Source of the DNA: JALYGY01 sp963800975
GTDB taxonomy: Bacteria > Actinomycetota > Rubrobacteria > Rubrobacterales > Rubrobacteraceae
DNA length: 64,000 nt
Assembly (NCBI GenBank): GCA_963800975.1
Contig: CAWDDB010000013.1
Location: 124,001 to 188,000, forward strand
Direction of reading: 5' to 3'
Shown here: piece by piece, positions 1 to 8,539 of the stretch
Position numbering within the stretch: position 1 is the stretch's first letter
Layout: every line of letters starts with the position of its first letter
Notes under the pieces: generated by a model
Databases searched by the model: none
What the model was told of the DNA's origin: nothing
The model's input: only the letters and a program-made list of their open reading frames with translations
Position numbers and translations under genes: made by a program

Positions 1-3000
1 GAGCGCCCGGATCACCTCGTTGGGGGTCAGCGTCTCGTCCTCGACGCCGAGCAGCTCCCTCGCCTCGGGGGAGAGGGGGATGGACTTGGCCGAGCGCGCG
101 TACACGCCGCCGCCCTCGGAGATCAGGGACTCGTCGTACTCCGACCACGACGAGCGCGGCAGCTCGAAGAGCCGCTCGCGCTCCTCGAAGCTCGTCTCGG
201 GGTCGGGATCCGGGTCGAGGAAGATGTGGAGGTGGTTGAACGCGCCCTGGAGCCTGATGTGGCGGCTGAGGAGCATGCCGTTGCCGAAGACGTCCCCGGA
301 CATGTCCCCGATGCCGGCGACCGTGAAGTCCTCGTTCTGCACGTCGACGCCGAGCTCGCGGAAGTGGCGCTTGACCGACTCCCACGCGCCCTTCGCCGTT
401 ATCGCCATCTCCTTGTGGTCGTACCCGGCCGAGCCGCCCGAGGCGAAGGCGTCGCCGAGCCAGAAGCCGTACTCGGCTGAGATGCCGTTGGCGAGGTCCG
501 AGAAAGTGGCCGTGCCCTTGTCCGCGGCGACCACCAGGTAGGGGTCGTCCTCGTCGTAGCGCACCACGTCGGGTGGCGGCTCGACGCCGCCGCCCACGCG
601 GTTGTCTGTCAGGTCGAGCATGCCGCGGACGAGGGTCTTGTAGCAGAACACGACCTCCTGCATGAGGGCCTCGCGGCCGCCCTCCGCGGGGGGACGCTTC
701 ACGACGAAACCGCCCTTCGCGCCGACGGGCACGATCACGGCGTTCTTCACCATCTGGGCCTTCATGAGGCCGAGGACCTCGGTTCGGAAGTCCTCGCGCC
801 TGTCGGACCATCTGATGCCGCCGCGCGCCACCTCGCCGCCCCTGAGGTGGACGCCCTCGGCCCGCGGGGAGTAGACGAAGATCTCGAACCTGGGGCGGGG
901 CTGCGGCAGCACGAGGATCTCGCTCGGATCGAACTTGAAAGATAGGTAGGGCTTGTTCTCGCCCTCCCGGGTCCTCTGGTAGAAGTTGGTGCGCACCGTG
1001 CACAGGGTGACGTTCAGGAAGTTCCTGAGGATGCGGTCCTCGTCCAGGCTCTCGATCTCTTCGAGCGCGTCCTCGATCTCGCCTCTCAGGCGCTCCGTCT
1101 CTTTCTCCGCCCCGGACGACCGCTCGGGGTCGAAGCGGGCCTCGAAGAGTTGCACGAGCAGCCCGGCGATGCGCGAGTTCGAGAAAAGGGCGTCCTCCAT
1201 GTAGTCCTGCGAGAACGTGGTTCCCGCCTGGCGCAGGTACTTGCAGTAGGCCCTGAGGATCGTGATCTGGCGCCAGGTCAGGCGCGCGCGCAACACGAGA
1301 CGGTTGAAGCCATCGTTCTCCACCGTCCCGCGCCAGGCGCGGGCGAAGGCGTCCTGGAAGATCTCCCGCACCTCGCCAGTCTGCAGCTCTCCCTCCGCCT
1401 CGTGCAGGAGGCCGAAGTCGTACACCCAGACCGGGGGGGAGCCGGTCGGCTCGATCCTGTGGGGGCGCTCGTCGACGACCTCGACGCCCATGTCCTCGAG
1501 CAGGGGCAGGATGTCCGAGAGCGAGATCTGCTCCCCCAGCCTGAAGAGCTTGAACCCGAGAAAGTTGTCCGGCTCCTCGAGCGGGTGGTAGAGGCTCATC
1601 TCTATGTCGTCCTCGGAGCCGAGGTCCTCGATCTTGTCGATATCGGAGACCGCGGTGCGGGCGAGGAAGCCGTCGCGGTAGCCCGGCGGGAAGGCGTCCT
1701 CGTACTTGCGGTAGAGCTCGGTTCCCCGCTCCTCCCCGAAATGCTCGATCAGGGCGTCGTAGAGGTTATCCGTCCACGAGCGGGTCGCCTCGGCGACGCG
1801 CTCCTCGATCTCGTTGGGGTCGTACTCAGGGATATCGCCAGGCGTCACGTAGATGATGAAGTGGAGGCGGGCTAGCACGGACTCGGAGAGCCTGACGTTG
1901 AACTCGGTGTTGTTGCCGCCGAGGGCGCGCTGCAAGATGCGCTGCATCCTCTCCCGGATCACCGTGTTGTAGCGGTCTCGCGGCACGAAGACCAGGCAGG
2001 AGAAGAACCGCCCGTAGGTGTCGCGCCGTATGAAGAGCCTGACGCGCTGGCGCTCCTGCAGGTGCAGGATGCCCATCGCGATCTCGAAGAGCTCCTCCGC
2101 GTCGATCTGGAACAGCTCGTCGCGCGGGTAGGTCTCGAGGATCTCGATGAGGTCTTTCTCGTTGTGGCTGTCCTCGGGGAAGCCCGCGCGCTCGAGCACG
2201 TAGCTGACCTTGCGGCGCACCAGGGGGATGTCGAAGGCGCTCATGCTGTAGGCCGAGAAGGCGTATAGCCCGAGGAAACGCCGCTCGCCGGTCACCTCGC
2301 CGGAGTCGTCGAAGCGCTTGACACCGACGTAGTCGAGGTAGGAAGGCCTGTGCACGGTGGAGCGCGAGTTCGCCTTGGTCAGGTTGAGGAGGTGGGCAGC
2401 GTGCGCGAGCTTGCGGACCTCGGGCGGCAGCTTGGCAAAGCTGAGCGATTCGGGCTTGCGGCTCGTCTCGCGCAGGATGCCCAGGCCCGTCCCCGGTACG
2501 GTCCTCAGGAGGTCCTCCCCGTCCTCCGTGAGCAGCTCGTACTCGCGGTAGCCCAGGAAGGTGAAGTTGTTGTCGGCTATCCACTCGAGGAAGGCCCTGG
2601 CCTCCTCGGGGTCGTCCTCCTCCACCGGGGGCCGGTCCTCTCCTATCTCCGCGACGATGTCGCGGGCCCTATCGCGCATCTCGGGCCAGTCCTCGACCGC
2701 TTTGCGGACCTGATCGAGGACGCTCGTGATGCACTCGTGCAGGTTTTCCAGGATCTCGGGCTCGGTCTGCCGGTCTATCTCCACGTGTATGATGGATTCT
2801 GAGGTGGCGTCGCCTTCGTCCTCGGGGTCGAGGACGTCGACGAGACGGCCCGCGCCGTCGCGCTTCAGCTTCATTATGGGGTGGAGCATGAGGTGGATCG
2901 CGAAGCCCTCGCGGTTTATCCTCATCCGCGTGGAGTCCACGAGGAACGGCATGTCGTCGGTGACGATCTCGAGCGCCGTGTGGGTGGACTGCCAGCCGTG

Positions 3001-3243
3001 CTCCTCGAAGGTCGGGTTGTACACCCTGACCTTCGCCGTGCCTGGTGTCCGTTGCTTGGCGAACGCCCACTGCCCTACGGCGGCGCCGTACAGGTCGATG
3101 GGCGAACGGTGGGCCAGGTCCTCCGGCGTGATCCAAGCGTAGTACTGGCGCACGAACTCTTCAACCAGCGGCGCCTGGTCTTCCGGCAACTGCTCCCTAA
3201 CGCGAGCGACGACCTTGTCGAGAACCTCGTCCTTGACCAACAT
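1..3243 (-). CDS. gdh: NAD-specific glutamate dehydrogenase, large type (C-terminal part missing)
   Basis: This gene runs off the left edge; 1081 codons are open from the ATG at 3243, which is preceded by a GGAGGAG ribosome binding site. It should oxidise glutamate to 2-oxoglutarate and ammonia with NAD+, in the cytoplasm. The conserved catalytic core of the roughly 1600-residue bacterial NAD-GDH family is seen near residues 795-840, with GGEVARGGIRWSDRREDF followed by EVLGLMKAQMVKNAV and PVGAKGGF. A later DLANGISAEYGFWLGDAFASGG segment and GDMSGDVFGNGMLLS also fit the family. The N-terminal 700 residues are the poorly conserved regulatory part. The next gene starts divergently about 140 bases away. 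No frameshift is seen. Confidence 0.93.
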   Translation of the reverse strand, partial: MLVKDEVLDKVVARVREQLPEDQAPLVEEFVRQYYAWITPEDLAHRSPIDLYGAAVGQWAFAKQRTPGTAKVRVYNPTFEEHGWQSTHTALEIVTDDMPFLVDSTRMRINREGFAIHLMLHPIMKLKRDGAGRLVDVLDPEDEGDATSESIIHVEIDRQTEPEILENLHECITSVLDQVRKAVEDWPEMRDRARDIVAEIGEDRPPVEEDDPEEARAFLEWIADNNFTFLGYREYELLTEDGEDLLRTVPGTGLGILRETSRKPESLSFAKLPPEVRKLAHAAHLLNLTKANSRSTVHRPSYLDYVGVKRFDDSGEVTGERRFLGLYAFSAYSMSAFDIPLVRRKVSYVLERAGFPEDSHNEKDLIEILETYPRDELFQIDAEELFEIAMGILHLQERQRVRLFIRRDTYGRFFSCLVFVPRDRYNTVIRERMQRILQRALGGNNTEFNVRLSESVLARLHFIIYVTPGDIPEYDPNEIEERVAEATRSWTDNLYDALIEHFGEERGTELYRKYEDAFPPGYRDGFLARTAVSDIDKIEDLGSEDDIEMSLYHPLEEPDNFLGFKLFRLGEQISLSDILPLLEDMGVEVVDERPHRIEPTGSPPVWVYDFGLLHEAEGELQTGEVREIFQDAFARAWRGTVENDGFNRLVLRARLTWRQITILRAYCKYLRQAGTTFSQDYMEDALFSNSRIAGLLVQLFEARFDPERSSGAEKETERLRGEIEDALEEIESLDEDRILRNFLNVTLCTVRTNFYQRTREGENKPYLSFKFDPSEILVLPQPRPRFEIFVYSPRAEGVHLRGGEVARGGIRWSDRREDFRTEVLGLMKAQMVKNAVIVPVGAKGGFVVKRPPAEGGREALMQEVVFCYKTLVRGMLDLTDNRVGGGVEPPPDVVRYDEDDPYLVVAADKGTATFSDLANGISAEYGFWLGDAFASGGSAGYDHKEMAITAKGAWESVKRHFRELGVDVQNEDFTVAGIGDMSGDVFGNGMLLSRHIRLQGAFNHLHIFLDPDPDPETSFEERERLFELPRSSWSEYDESLISEGGGVYARSAKSIPLSPEARELLGVEDETLTPNEVIRAL

Positions 3244-3380
3244 CGGTACGCTCCTCCGTCGATTCCGTGCCCCACAATGTTACCGAAAGGCACCGCCAGC
3301 CGCGCCTCTTCGTGGGCATTTTCGCGCGCGCAGAGTCCTCTGCCGTGTTAACTTTTCGTGTCACGAAGGAGGGAGTCAGG

Positions 3381-4511
3381 GTGCGGGCGGAGACGGAAGA
3401 TTACACACTCGGGGTCGAGGAGGAGTACCAGATCATAGACCCCGAGTCCCGCGCGCTCTCGCCGCGCGCAGAGGACGTGCTGCGGCGCGTGCAGCAGACC
3501 CCCGGCGCGGACGGGATCGTGCCCGAGCTGCGCGCCTCGCAGCTGGAGGTCCTGACCCCAATCTGCCGCACCCTCGCCGAAGTACGCGCCGAGCTGCTCC
3601 GGCTGCGGCGGCACGTGATCGATGCCTCAGGGCAAGAGGGGGTCCGTATCGCGGCCGCGAGCACCCACCCGTTCTCGCACTGGCGGGAGCAGCCGATCGC
3701 GGCGGGCGACCGCAACCGGCGGATCCTGGAGCGCGAGCGCCGCATGGTCGAGGAACAGGTGGTCTTCGGCTTCCACGTGCACGTCGGTCTGGGAGACCGC
3801 GAGGCCGCCGTGATGACGATGAACCGCGCGCGCGTCTGGCTCGCGCCGCTGCTCGCGCTCTCGGCCAACTCCCCGTTCTGGATGGAGGAGGACACCGGCT
3901 ACGACAGCTACCGGATGCAGATCTGGGGTTGGCTCCCGACCGCCGGACCGCCAGGCATCTTCGCCTCCCTCGCCGAGCACGACGCCACCGTCAGGGCCCT
4001 CGTCGCGACGGGCGGCGCGCTCGAGGTCTCGCAGGTCTACTGGGACATGCGCCTGCCGCAAAGCCTGAACACCGTCGAGATCCGGGTCTGCGACGTCTGC
4101 ACCAGCGTGGACGAGGCCGTGATGCTGGCAGGCCTCTCCCGCGCCATCGTACGCGCCTGCCACGAAGGAGCAGAGGAGGGGAGACCGTACCCCGAGGCGC
4201 GGCCCGAGATCCTGCACGCCGCGCACTGGATCGCCTCGCGCTACGGCCTCGGCGCCGAGCTGGTCGACGTCGAGGCCGGGCAACTCGTCCCGGCACGACG
4301 GGTTATCGAGGGCCTCCTCGCCTTCGCGCGCCCGGCGCTAGAGGAGCACGGGGACTGGGAGGAGGTCTCGGCGCTGGTGGGCGAGACGCTGGATCGCGGC
4401 AACGGAGCTGGCCGCCAGCGCAGGGCATTCGAGAAGACCGGAAAGCTCGAAGACGTCGTAGATATGCTGGTCGAGGAGACGGCCCAGGGCACACGACCGA
4501 CCGTCAGGTGA
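3381..4511 (+). CDS. ybdK: Carboxylate-amine ligase / glutamate-cysteine ligase, YbdK type
   Basis: The 376-residue product matches the YbdK branch of glutamate-cysteine ligases, usually about 370 residues, which join glutamate to cysteine or a similar amine using ATP. The signature GVEEEYQIIDP is at residues 11-21, FGFHVHVGL is near 130-138 and LSANSPFW near 163. I chose the GTG at 3381 because AAGGAGGG lies just before it and the N-terminus then matches the family. The longer frame from 3267 adds 38 residues without family character. It is divergent from the glutamate dehydrogenase, so both neighbours handle glutamate. Whether the true product is gamma-glutamylcysteine cannot be read from the sequence. 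Confidence 0.9.
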   Translation: MRAETEDYTLGVEEEYQIIDPESRALSPRAEDVLRRVQQTPGADGIVPELRASQLEVLTPICRTLAEVRAELLRLRRHVIDASGQEGVRIAAASTHPFSHWREQPIAAGDRNRRILERERRMVEEQVVFGFHVHVGLGDREAAVMTMNRARVWLAPLLALSANSPFWMEEDTGYDSYRMQIWGWLPTAGPPGIFASLAEHDATVRALVATGGALEVSQVYWDMRLPQSLNTVEIRVCDVCTSVDEAVMLAGLSRAIVRACHEGAEEGRPYPEARPEILHAAHWIASRYGLGAELVDVEAGQLVPARRVIEGLLAFARPALEEHGDWEEVSALVGETLDRGNGAGRQRRAFEKTGKLEDVVDMLVEETAQGTRPTVR

Positions 4512-4705
4512 TCCTCCACACCACGGTCACGTTCTCCTCCGCGTAGGGAGCCTCTGGTTCTATGTCCGGCAGGGGGCAGACGGTTCGGCCACCTCGTAAG
4601 AGACCGGCAGGCAACTCACGCGAACGTCCACGATCCCGTGGTCGATCGCAGTCGCCGTCGCGGCGTCGATTCGGACGGGCGCGACTAGGCGCACGAAGTG
4701 TTCAC

Positions 4706-4711
4706 TATAAT
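4706..4711 (+). promoter_or_regulatory. Candidate -10 box of the acyl-CoA dehydrogenase gene
   Basis: A perfect TATAAT stands 31 bases before the ATG at 4743. It would start a leader of about 25 bases that includes the AAGGGGAG ribosome binding site. No good -35 hexamer is seen at the right distance. Confidence 0.45.
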
Positions 4712-4742
4712 CTTCTCGAAAGGTCTGCAACGAAGGGGAGTC

Positions 4743-5921
4743 ATGAACTTCGAACTCAGCAACGAGCAGCGGGAGATCAGGGAAAGGGCCGCGGAGTTCG
4801 CGGACCGGGAGGTGGTTCCCCACGCCGCGGAGCTGGACCGGGAGGACCGGGTCCCCTTCGAGACGCTGCAGAAGCTCTCGGAGCTCGGGTTCATGGGGTT
4901 GTGCGTGCCGGAGGAGTACGGCGGGGCGGGGTCGGACTTCCTCTCCTACTGCCTCCTGATCGAGGAGCTAAGCCGCGCCGACGCGGGCGTCGGCGTGACG
5001 CTCGCGGTGCACACGAGCGCCGGTACGCTCCCCATCGTTGCGTTCGGGAGCGAGGAGCAGAAGGCGCGGTGGGTGCCCGACCTGGCGCGCGGGACCAGGA
5101 TCGGCTCCTTCGCCCTCACCGAGCGAACGACCGGGTCGGACGCCGCCGCGATACAGACCACCGCCGAGAGGGTCGACGGCGGCTACAGGCTATCGGGCCA
5201 CAAGCAGTGGATCACCAACGGCAGGATAGCGGGATCCACGATCGCCTTCGCCCGCGCCCCCGAGGGACCTACGGCCTTCGTCGTCCCAATGGATGCCGAG
5301 GGCGTCTCCTTCGGCAAACACGCGAAGAAGATGGGGGTCATCTCCGCCACGACCGATGACGTGCACCTCGAAGACGTCTTCGTTCCAGAAGAAGACAGGC
5401 TGGGCGAGGAGGGCAAAGGGCTCGGGGTGGCGCTCGGGACGCTGGACTTCGGCAGGATCGGGATCGCCGCGCAGGCCCTCGGCATCGCCGAGGCCGCCTT
5501 TCGCTACGCCTCGGGATACGCCGCCGAGCGAACCACCTTCGGCAAACCGATAGGGGAGCACCAGGCCATAGCCTTCAAGCTGGCCGACATGCAGACAAAG
5601 ATACGGGCCGCCCGCCTGCTAGTGCACGAGGCGGCCTGGATGAAGGACCGTGGGATGCGCGTCACCGAGGCCGGCGCCCGCGCGAAGCTCTACGCCTCGC
5701 AGGCGGCGAACGAGGTCACCTACGACGCCGTCCAGGTGCTGGGCGGCTACGGGTACATGAAGGACGAGAGCCCGGTCGAGCGCTACTACCGGGACGCCAG
5801 GGTAACGGAGATCTACGAGGGCACGAGCGAGATACAGCGGCTCGTGATCGCGCGCGGCATCCTGAAGGAGCGAACGGGATCTCCCGGCGGCGTCGAGGGC
5901 TCCCGGCCCGTCGTCGGGTAG
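4743..5921 (+). CDS. Acyl-CoA dehydrogenase
   Basis: This 392-residue flavoprotein should oxidise a short- or branched-chain acyl-CoA to the enoyl-CoA and pass electrons to ETF. All family marks are present: SFALTERTTGSDAAA and HKQWITNG in the middle beta domain, GKPIGEHQAIAFKLADM, QVLGGYGYM, and the C-terminal IYEGTSEIQRL. The glutamate in YEG (about residue 359) is the catalytic base in short- and medium-chain enzymes. The ATG at 4743 has AAGGGGAG five bases upstream. It may act with the branched-chain 2-oxoacid dehydrogenase and propionyl-CoA carboxylase further right. Substrate chain length is not settled by the sequence. Confidence 0.93.
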   Translation: MNFELSNEQREIRERAAEFADREVVPHAAELDREDRVPFETLQKLSELGFMGLCVPEEYGGAGSDFLSYCLLIEELSRADAGVGVTLAVHTSAGTLPIVAFGSEEQKARWVPDLARGTRIGSFALTERTTGSDAAAIQTTAERVDGGYRLSGHKQWITNGRIAGSTIAFARAPEGPTAFVVPMDAEGVSFGKHAKKMGVISATTDDVHLEDVFVPEEDRLGEEGKGLGVALGTLDFGRIGIAAQALGIAEAAFRYASGYAAERTTFGKPIGEHQAIAFKLADMQTKIRAARLLVHEAAWMKDRGMRVTEAGARAKLYASQAANEVTYDAVQVLGGYGYMKDESPVERYYRDARVTEIYEGTSEIQRLVIARGILKERTGSPGGVEGSRPVVG

Positions 5922-5988
5922 AGAGATCCCGCGCCGCTCCCTCCTCGGCCCCGGCCTGGCCGCCCTCGGCGCCGCGATCTGGCTCGCG

Positions 5989-7107
5989 GTGGCCTTCGAC
6001 TGGTTCCGCGGCGGACGCCGCGTGCCCATACTGCGCGAGGCGAGAGAAGGCCAGGAGCCGCCCACCCGGTACCCTCTAGTCTCGGTCGTCGTGGCCGCCA
6101 GGGACGAGGTGGAGGGCGTCGAGGAGGCCGCCCGCTCCGTCCTCTCTCAGTCCTACCCTGGCCGCCTGGAGCTGGTCGCCGTCAACGACCGCTCGACCGA
6201 CGGCACGGGCGCCGTCCTGGCCCGGCTCGTCTCCGAACGGCCCGACGCCGTAAAGGTGCTCAGGGTAGACGAGCTGCCGGACGGGTGGCTTGGCAAGAAC
6301 CACGCGCTCTACATTGGCGCCGAAGAGTCAGGCGGCGAGTGGCTCCTGTTCACCGACGCCGATGTACGCTTCGCCGCGGACTGCCTGGAGAACGCGGTAA
6401 CCTACGCCCTGAGCGAGGGCCTCGACCATCTGGCGCTCGCCCCCGAGATCATCTCCCGAGGCGTCGCCCTGAAGAGCTTCGTGGCGGCCTTCTCCCTCGT
6501 TTTCGAGGTCACCCAGAGACCATGGCGCGCCTCCGACCCGCGGGCGCGGGAGGCCATCGGGGTCGGGGCGTTCAACCTGGTCAGGCGCGAGGCCTACGTC
6601 CGCTCGGGTACCCACAGCGCCATCCGCATGCGCCCGGATGACGATATGAGGATCGCCAGGCTCCTCAAGGATGCGGGCTTCAGGCAGGGCGTAGCCTACG
6701 GAACGGGCTCCGTGTGCGTCGAGTGGCACAAGACGGTCGCGGGCGCCGTGCGCGGCCTCGAGAAGAGCATGTTCGCCGGGACGGATTACCGGCTCCCGCT
6801 CGTCCTCTTTGCCTCGCTCGCGCTCTTCCTGACCAACGTGCTCCCCTTCGCCGGCGTGTTCCTCGCCCGTCGCGCCGTGACGCGGCTTCTCTTCGGCTCG
6901 AACGTGGGACTGGTGGTAGCGATGTACGTTCAAGGAGCGAGGCGGTCGGGCACACAACTCTCACCTCTCTACGCCACGCTGCACCCCTTCGGCATCGGTG
7001 TGTTTATCTACGCGATGCTCAGGTCCGCATACAGGGTCCTGGCCGGCGGCGGCATCGAGTGGCGCGGCACAAAGTATCCGCTGGATCTCCTGCAAGAACC
7101 GCACTAA
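5989..7107 (+). CDS. Membrane glycosyltransferase, family 2
   Basis: The protein has a GT-A core: LVSVVVAARDE, then NDRSTDGTG, a DAD metal site in FTDADVRF, and DDDMRIARLLKDAG. A hydrophobic stretch LPLVLFASLALFLTNVLPF follows near the C-terminus, so it is membrane-bound. It resembles glycosyltransferases of hopanoid or carotenoid glycoside synthesis, but the acceptor is unknown. The first usable start codon is GTG 5989. However, the same frame is open back to 5866 and encodes a membrane segment (GLAALGAAIWLAVAFDWF) typical of the family. There is no ATG, GTG or TTG in that stretch, so the true start may be a rarer codon. The gene follows the acyl-CoA dehydrogenase closely and may be co-transcribed. 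Confidence 0.85.
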   Translation: MAFDWFRGGRRVPILREAREGQEPPTRYPLVSVVVAARDEVEGVEEAARSVLSQSYPGRLELVAVNDRSTDGTGAVLARLVSERPDAVKVLRVDELPDGWLGKNHALYIGAEESGGEWLLFTDADVRFAADCLENAVTYALSEGLDHLALAPEIISRGVALKSFVAAFSLVFEVTQRPWRASDPRAREAIGVGAFNLVRREAYVRSGTHSAIRMRPDDDMRIARLLKDAGFRQGVAYGTGSVCVEWHKTVAGAVRGLEKSMFAGTDYRLPLVLFASLALFLTNVLPFAGVFLARRAVTRLLFGSNVGLVVAMYVQGARRSGTQLSPLYATLHPFGIGVFIYAMLRSAYRVLAGGGIEWRGTKYPLDLLQEPH

Positions 7108-7345
7108 CGTCATAAACGTTGTCTGCAAACGCCGACCGCCTCGCGGTAGCTTCCGGACGTCTTTCCGCACGCCACGGCATACAGGATCGCGGACAGCGGG
7201 GATCGCGACACCTCGCAACGGATCGTTGCTACCGGCTGTGCGGGTCGTGGCGAGCGGCGGCCCCGATCGCGCGCTGCAGGGGTACCGGGGCGGGGGTAGG
7301 GGGGGCCTGGAGGACCGGGGCCGGGCGGGGATTGCTACCGCGAAC

Positions 7346-7387
7346 TGCCGAGAACGCCCCTACTAGGCACCTCGGTGGATAGGGGCG
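7346..7387 (+). repeat. Intergenic repeat family TCCGAGAAC/GGTGAATAG, copy 1
   Basis: The stretch reads GCCGAGAAC, a 19-base middle containing GGCACCTCGGTG, then GGATAGGGGCG. It matches other copies at 8400, 9189, 10205, 11006, 50531, 51703 and 52681 with nearly fixed spacing. It lies between the glycosyltransferase stop and the end of the 57-residue gene on the other strand. Otherwise 7108-7443 shows no gene that I can support. Confidence 0.6.
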
Positions 7388-7391
7388 AAGA

Positions 7392-7418
7392 GGGGCCGGA
7401 GCGTCGTACCCCGGCCCC
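7392..7418 (-). terminator. GC-rich hairpin after the 57-residue gene
   Basis: GGGGCCGG at 7392-7399 pairs with CCGGCCCC at 7411-7418 across an 11-base loop. It begins 25 bases after the stop codon at 7444 on the minus strand. No T-run follows, so terminator activity is only likely. Confidence 0.4.
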
Positions 7419-7443
7419 CCCGTGGCCGCCTGCGTTGGGTCTG

Positions 7444-7617
7444 CTACCTCAGCGGCGGGAAGTCGGCGCAGGTTGCCGCCACGCGGATCTCGGTATCCCC
7501 CGTGAAGGTTACCGTCCATAGATTGTCTATGAAGAGCGTCACCACCGCGCCCCCGAACAGGGCCATCCCCTTGACCAACCACAACGCCTTCCTTGCCGCG
7601 CTCTTGAGCATTATCAC
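7444..7617 (-). CDS. Small membrane protein, unknown function (57 aa)
   Basis: GTG at 7617 has AGGAGG seven bases upstream, better placed than for the ATG two codons later. The product has one strong membrane segment, WLVKGMALFGGAVVTLFIDNLW, with a positively charged N-terminus (KSAARK) and a short polar tail ending FPPLR. I do not recognise a family. A dyad AATGGCAG-N4-CTGCCATT lies about 70 bases upstream and is shared with the SnoaL-like gene at 10333-10929, so the two may answer the same regulator. Confidence 0.6.
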   Translation of the reverse strand: MIMLKSAARKALWLVKGMALFGGAVVTLFIDNLWTVTFTGDTEIRVAATCADFPPLR

Positions 7618-7683
7618 TTCCGTGCCTCCTTTGTCTTCGCTTTCGCACGACCGGGGACAGCGTAGGTGACGGAGGGGGCGGGT

Positions 7684-7704
7684 GAATGGCAGGTTTCTGC
7701 CATT
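7684..7704. promoter_or_regulatory. Operator-like dyad ATGGCAG-N4-CTGCCAT, copy 1
   Basis: AATGGCAG (7685-7692) and CTGCCATT (7697-7704) form a perfect 8-base dyad with spacer GTTT. It sits about 70 bases before the GTG at 7617 (minus strand). A longer dyad with the same core is at 10999-11024, again about 70 bases before a minus-strand start. Confidence 0.5.
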
Positions 7705-7856
7705 TCTCGGCGCCACCGCGGGACGAATGGCCCGTCGGACCGGGGCCACGCCGACTTCCGAGGACCCGTTGAAAGCGAAGGTGGGTGAATGAGCCTGACA
7801 GCGCACAAGAGAAGGTCGGGACTATTAGGCCATACACGATGGGTGCGAAAAAGGGT

Positions 7857-8297
7857 TCACCTGGCGTGCTCCACCAGCTTAGCCTCCAGGCCGATCTCCT
7901 CCACGCCCGCCAGGGCTTTGGATACCGCGCAGTCGCGCTTGGCATCCTCGGCCTTCTCCAGGAAAAGCTTCTTATCGACACCCGGGACCACGGCCTCCGT
8001 GCGCAGGTCGATCCGGGTGATGGCGTACCCCTCCCCCACGCGCCCGAAACGCACCCGAGCTTCGGTATGGATGCGCTCCGGGGAGTACCCGTCCGCAGAA
8101 AGCCTGCGCGCCAGGGACATCGAAAAGCAGCCGGCGTGCGCCGCGCCCAGCAACTCCTCGGGATTCGTGCCGGGACCCTCCTCCATGCGAGAGCGGTAGG
8201 AGTAAGCCCCTTCAAAGGCGCCGCTTCCTAGTCTCATCTTGCCTTCGCCGTCGCGAAATGTGCCGTGCCACGCGGCTTCCGCTTTGTGTATCGGCAT
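7857..8297 (-). CDS. osmC: OsmC/Ohr family peroxiredoxin
   Basis: The 146-residue product is full length for OsmC, a thiol peroxidase that reduces organic hydroperoxides. The two redox cysteines are visible: Cys57 in AAHAGCFSMSL and Cys123 in AKRDCAVSKAL. The N-terminal HKAEAAWHGTFRDG and the middle TNPEELLGAAHA fit OsmC rather than Ohr. The ATG at 8297 has AAGGAGGAG upstream. It is divergent from the membrane gene at 8540, and a likely shared control region lies between them. Confidence 0.93.
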   Translation of the reverse strand: MPIHKAEAAWHGTFRDGEGKMRLGSGAFEGAYSYRSRMEEGPGTNPEELLGAAHAGCFSMSLARRLSADGYSPERIHTEARVRFGRVGEGYAITRIDLRTEAVVPGVDKKLFLEKAEDAKRDCAVSKALAGVEEIGLEAKLVEHAR

Positions 8298-8399
8298 CGG
8301 CTCCTCCTTTCATCGATGCACCCTCAGCGCCTCGCCCGCCCGTCGGGTGCCCACACAGCTTACCCCTTCCGGACCAGAAGCATTCCACACTCAGGACCT

Positions 8400-8436
8400 T
8401 TTGAGAACCCATTTTCCACGCATTCCGGTGAGTAAT
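8400..8436 (+). repeat. Intergenic repeat family, copy 2
   Basis: The copy reads TTTGAGAAC, then CCACGCATTCCGGTGAGTA. The distance between the two conserved blocks is 28 bases, as in copies 1 and 7. It lies in the divergent region between osmC and the membrane gene. Confidence 0.5.
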
Positions 8437-8457
8437 GCCGGAGGGCAGATCACCCCC

Positions 8458-8507
8458 TTGACAGATCGTGTTGCAGGAGCGACGATACAAATACCCCCCT
8501 AGGGTAT
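8458..8507 (+). promoter_or_regulatory. Promoter with CsoR/CstR-like operator before the membrane gene
   Basis: TTGACA is at 8458-8463 and a weak -10 (TACAAA) at about 8486. Just downstream is a dyad, ATACCC (8491-8496), CCCTA, GGGTAT (8502-8507). ATACCC-N5-GGGTAT resembles operators of the CsoR/RcnR/CstR (DUF156) repressor family, which sense copper, nickel or persulfide. No such repressor gene is in the window, so the link is inference. Confidence 0.45.
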
Positions 8508-8539
8508 AGATAGTGGCTTAGAGCAGGAGGGCAGGCAAG

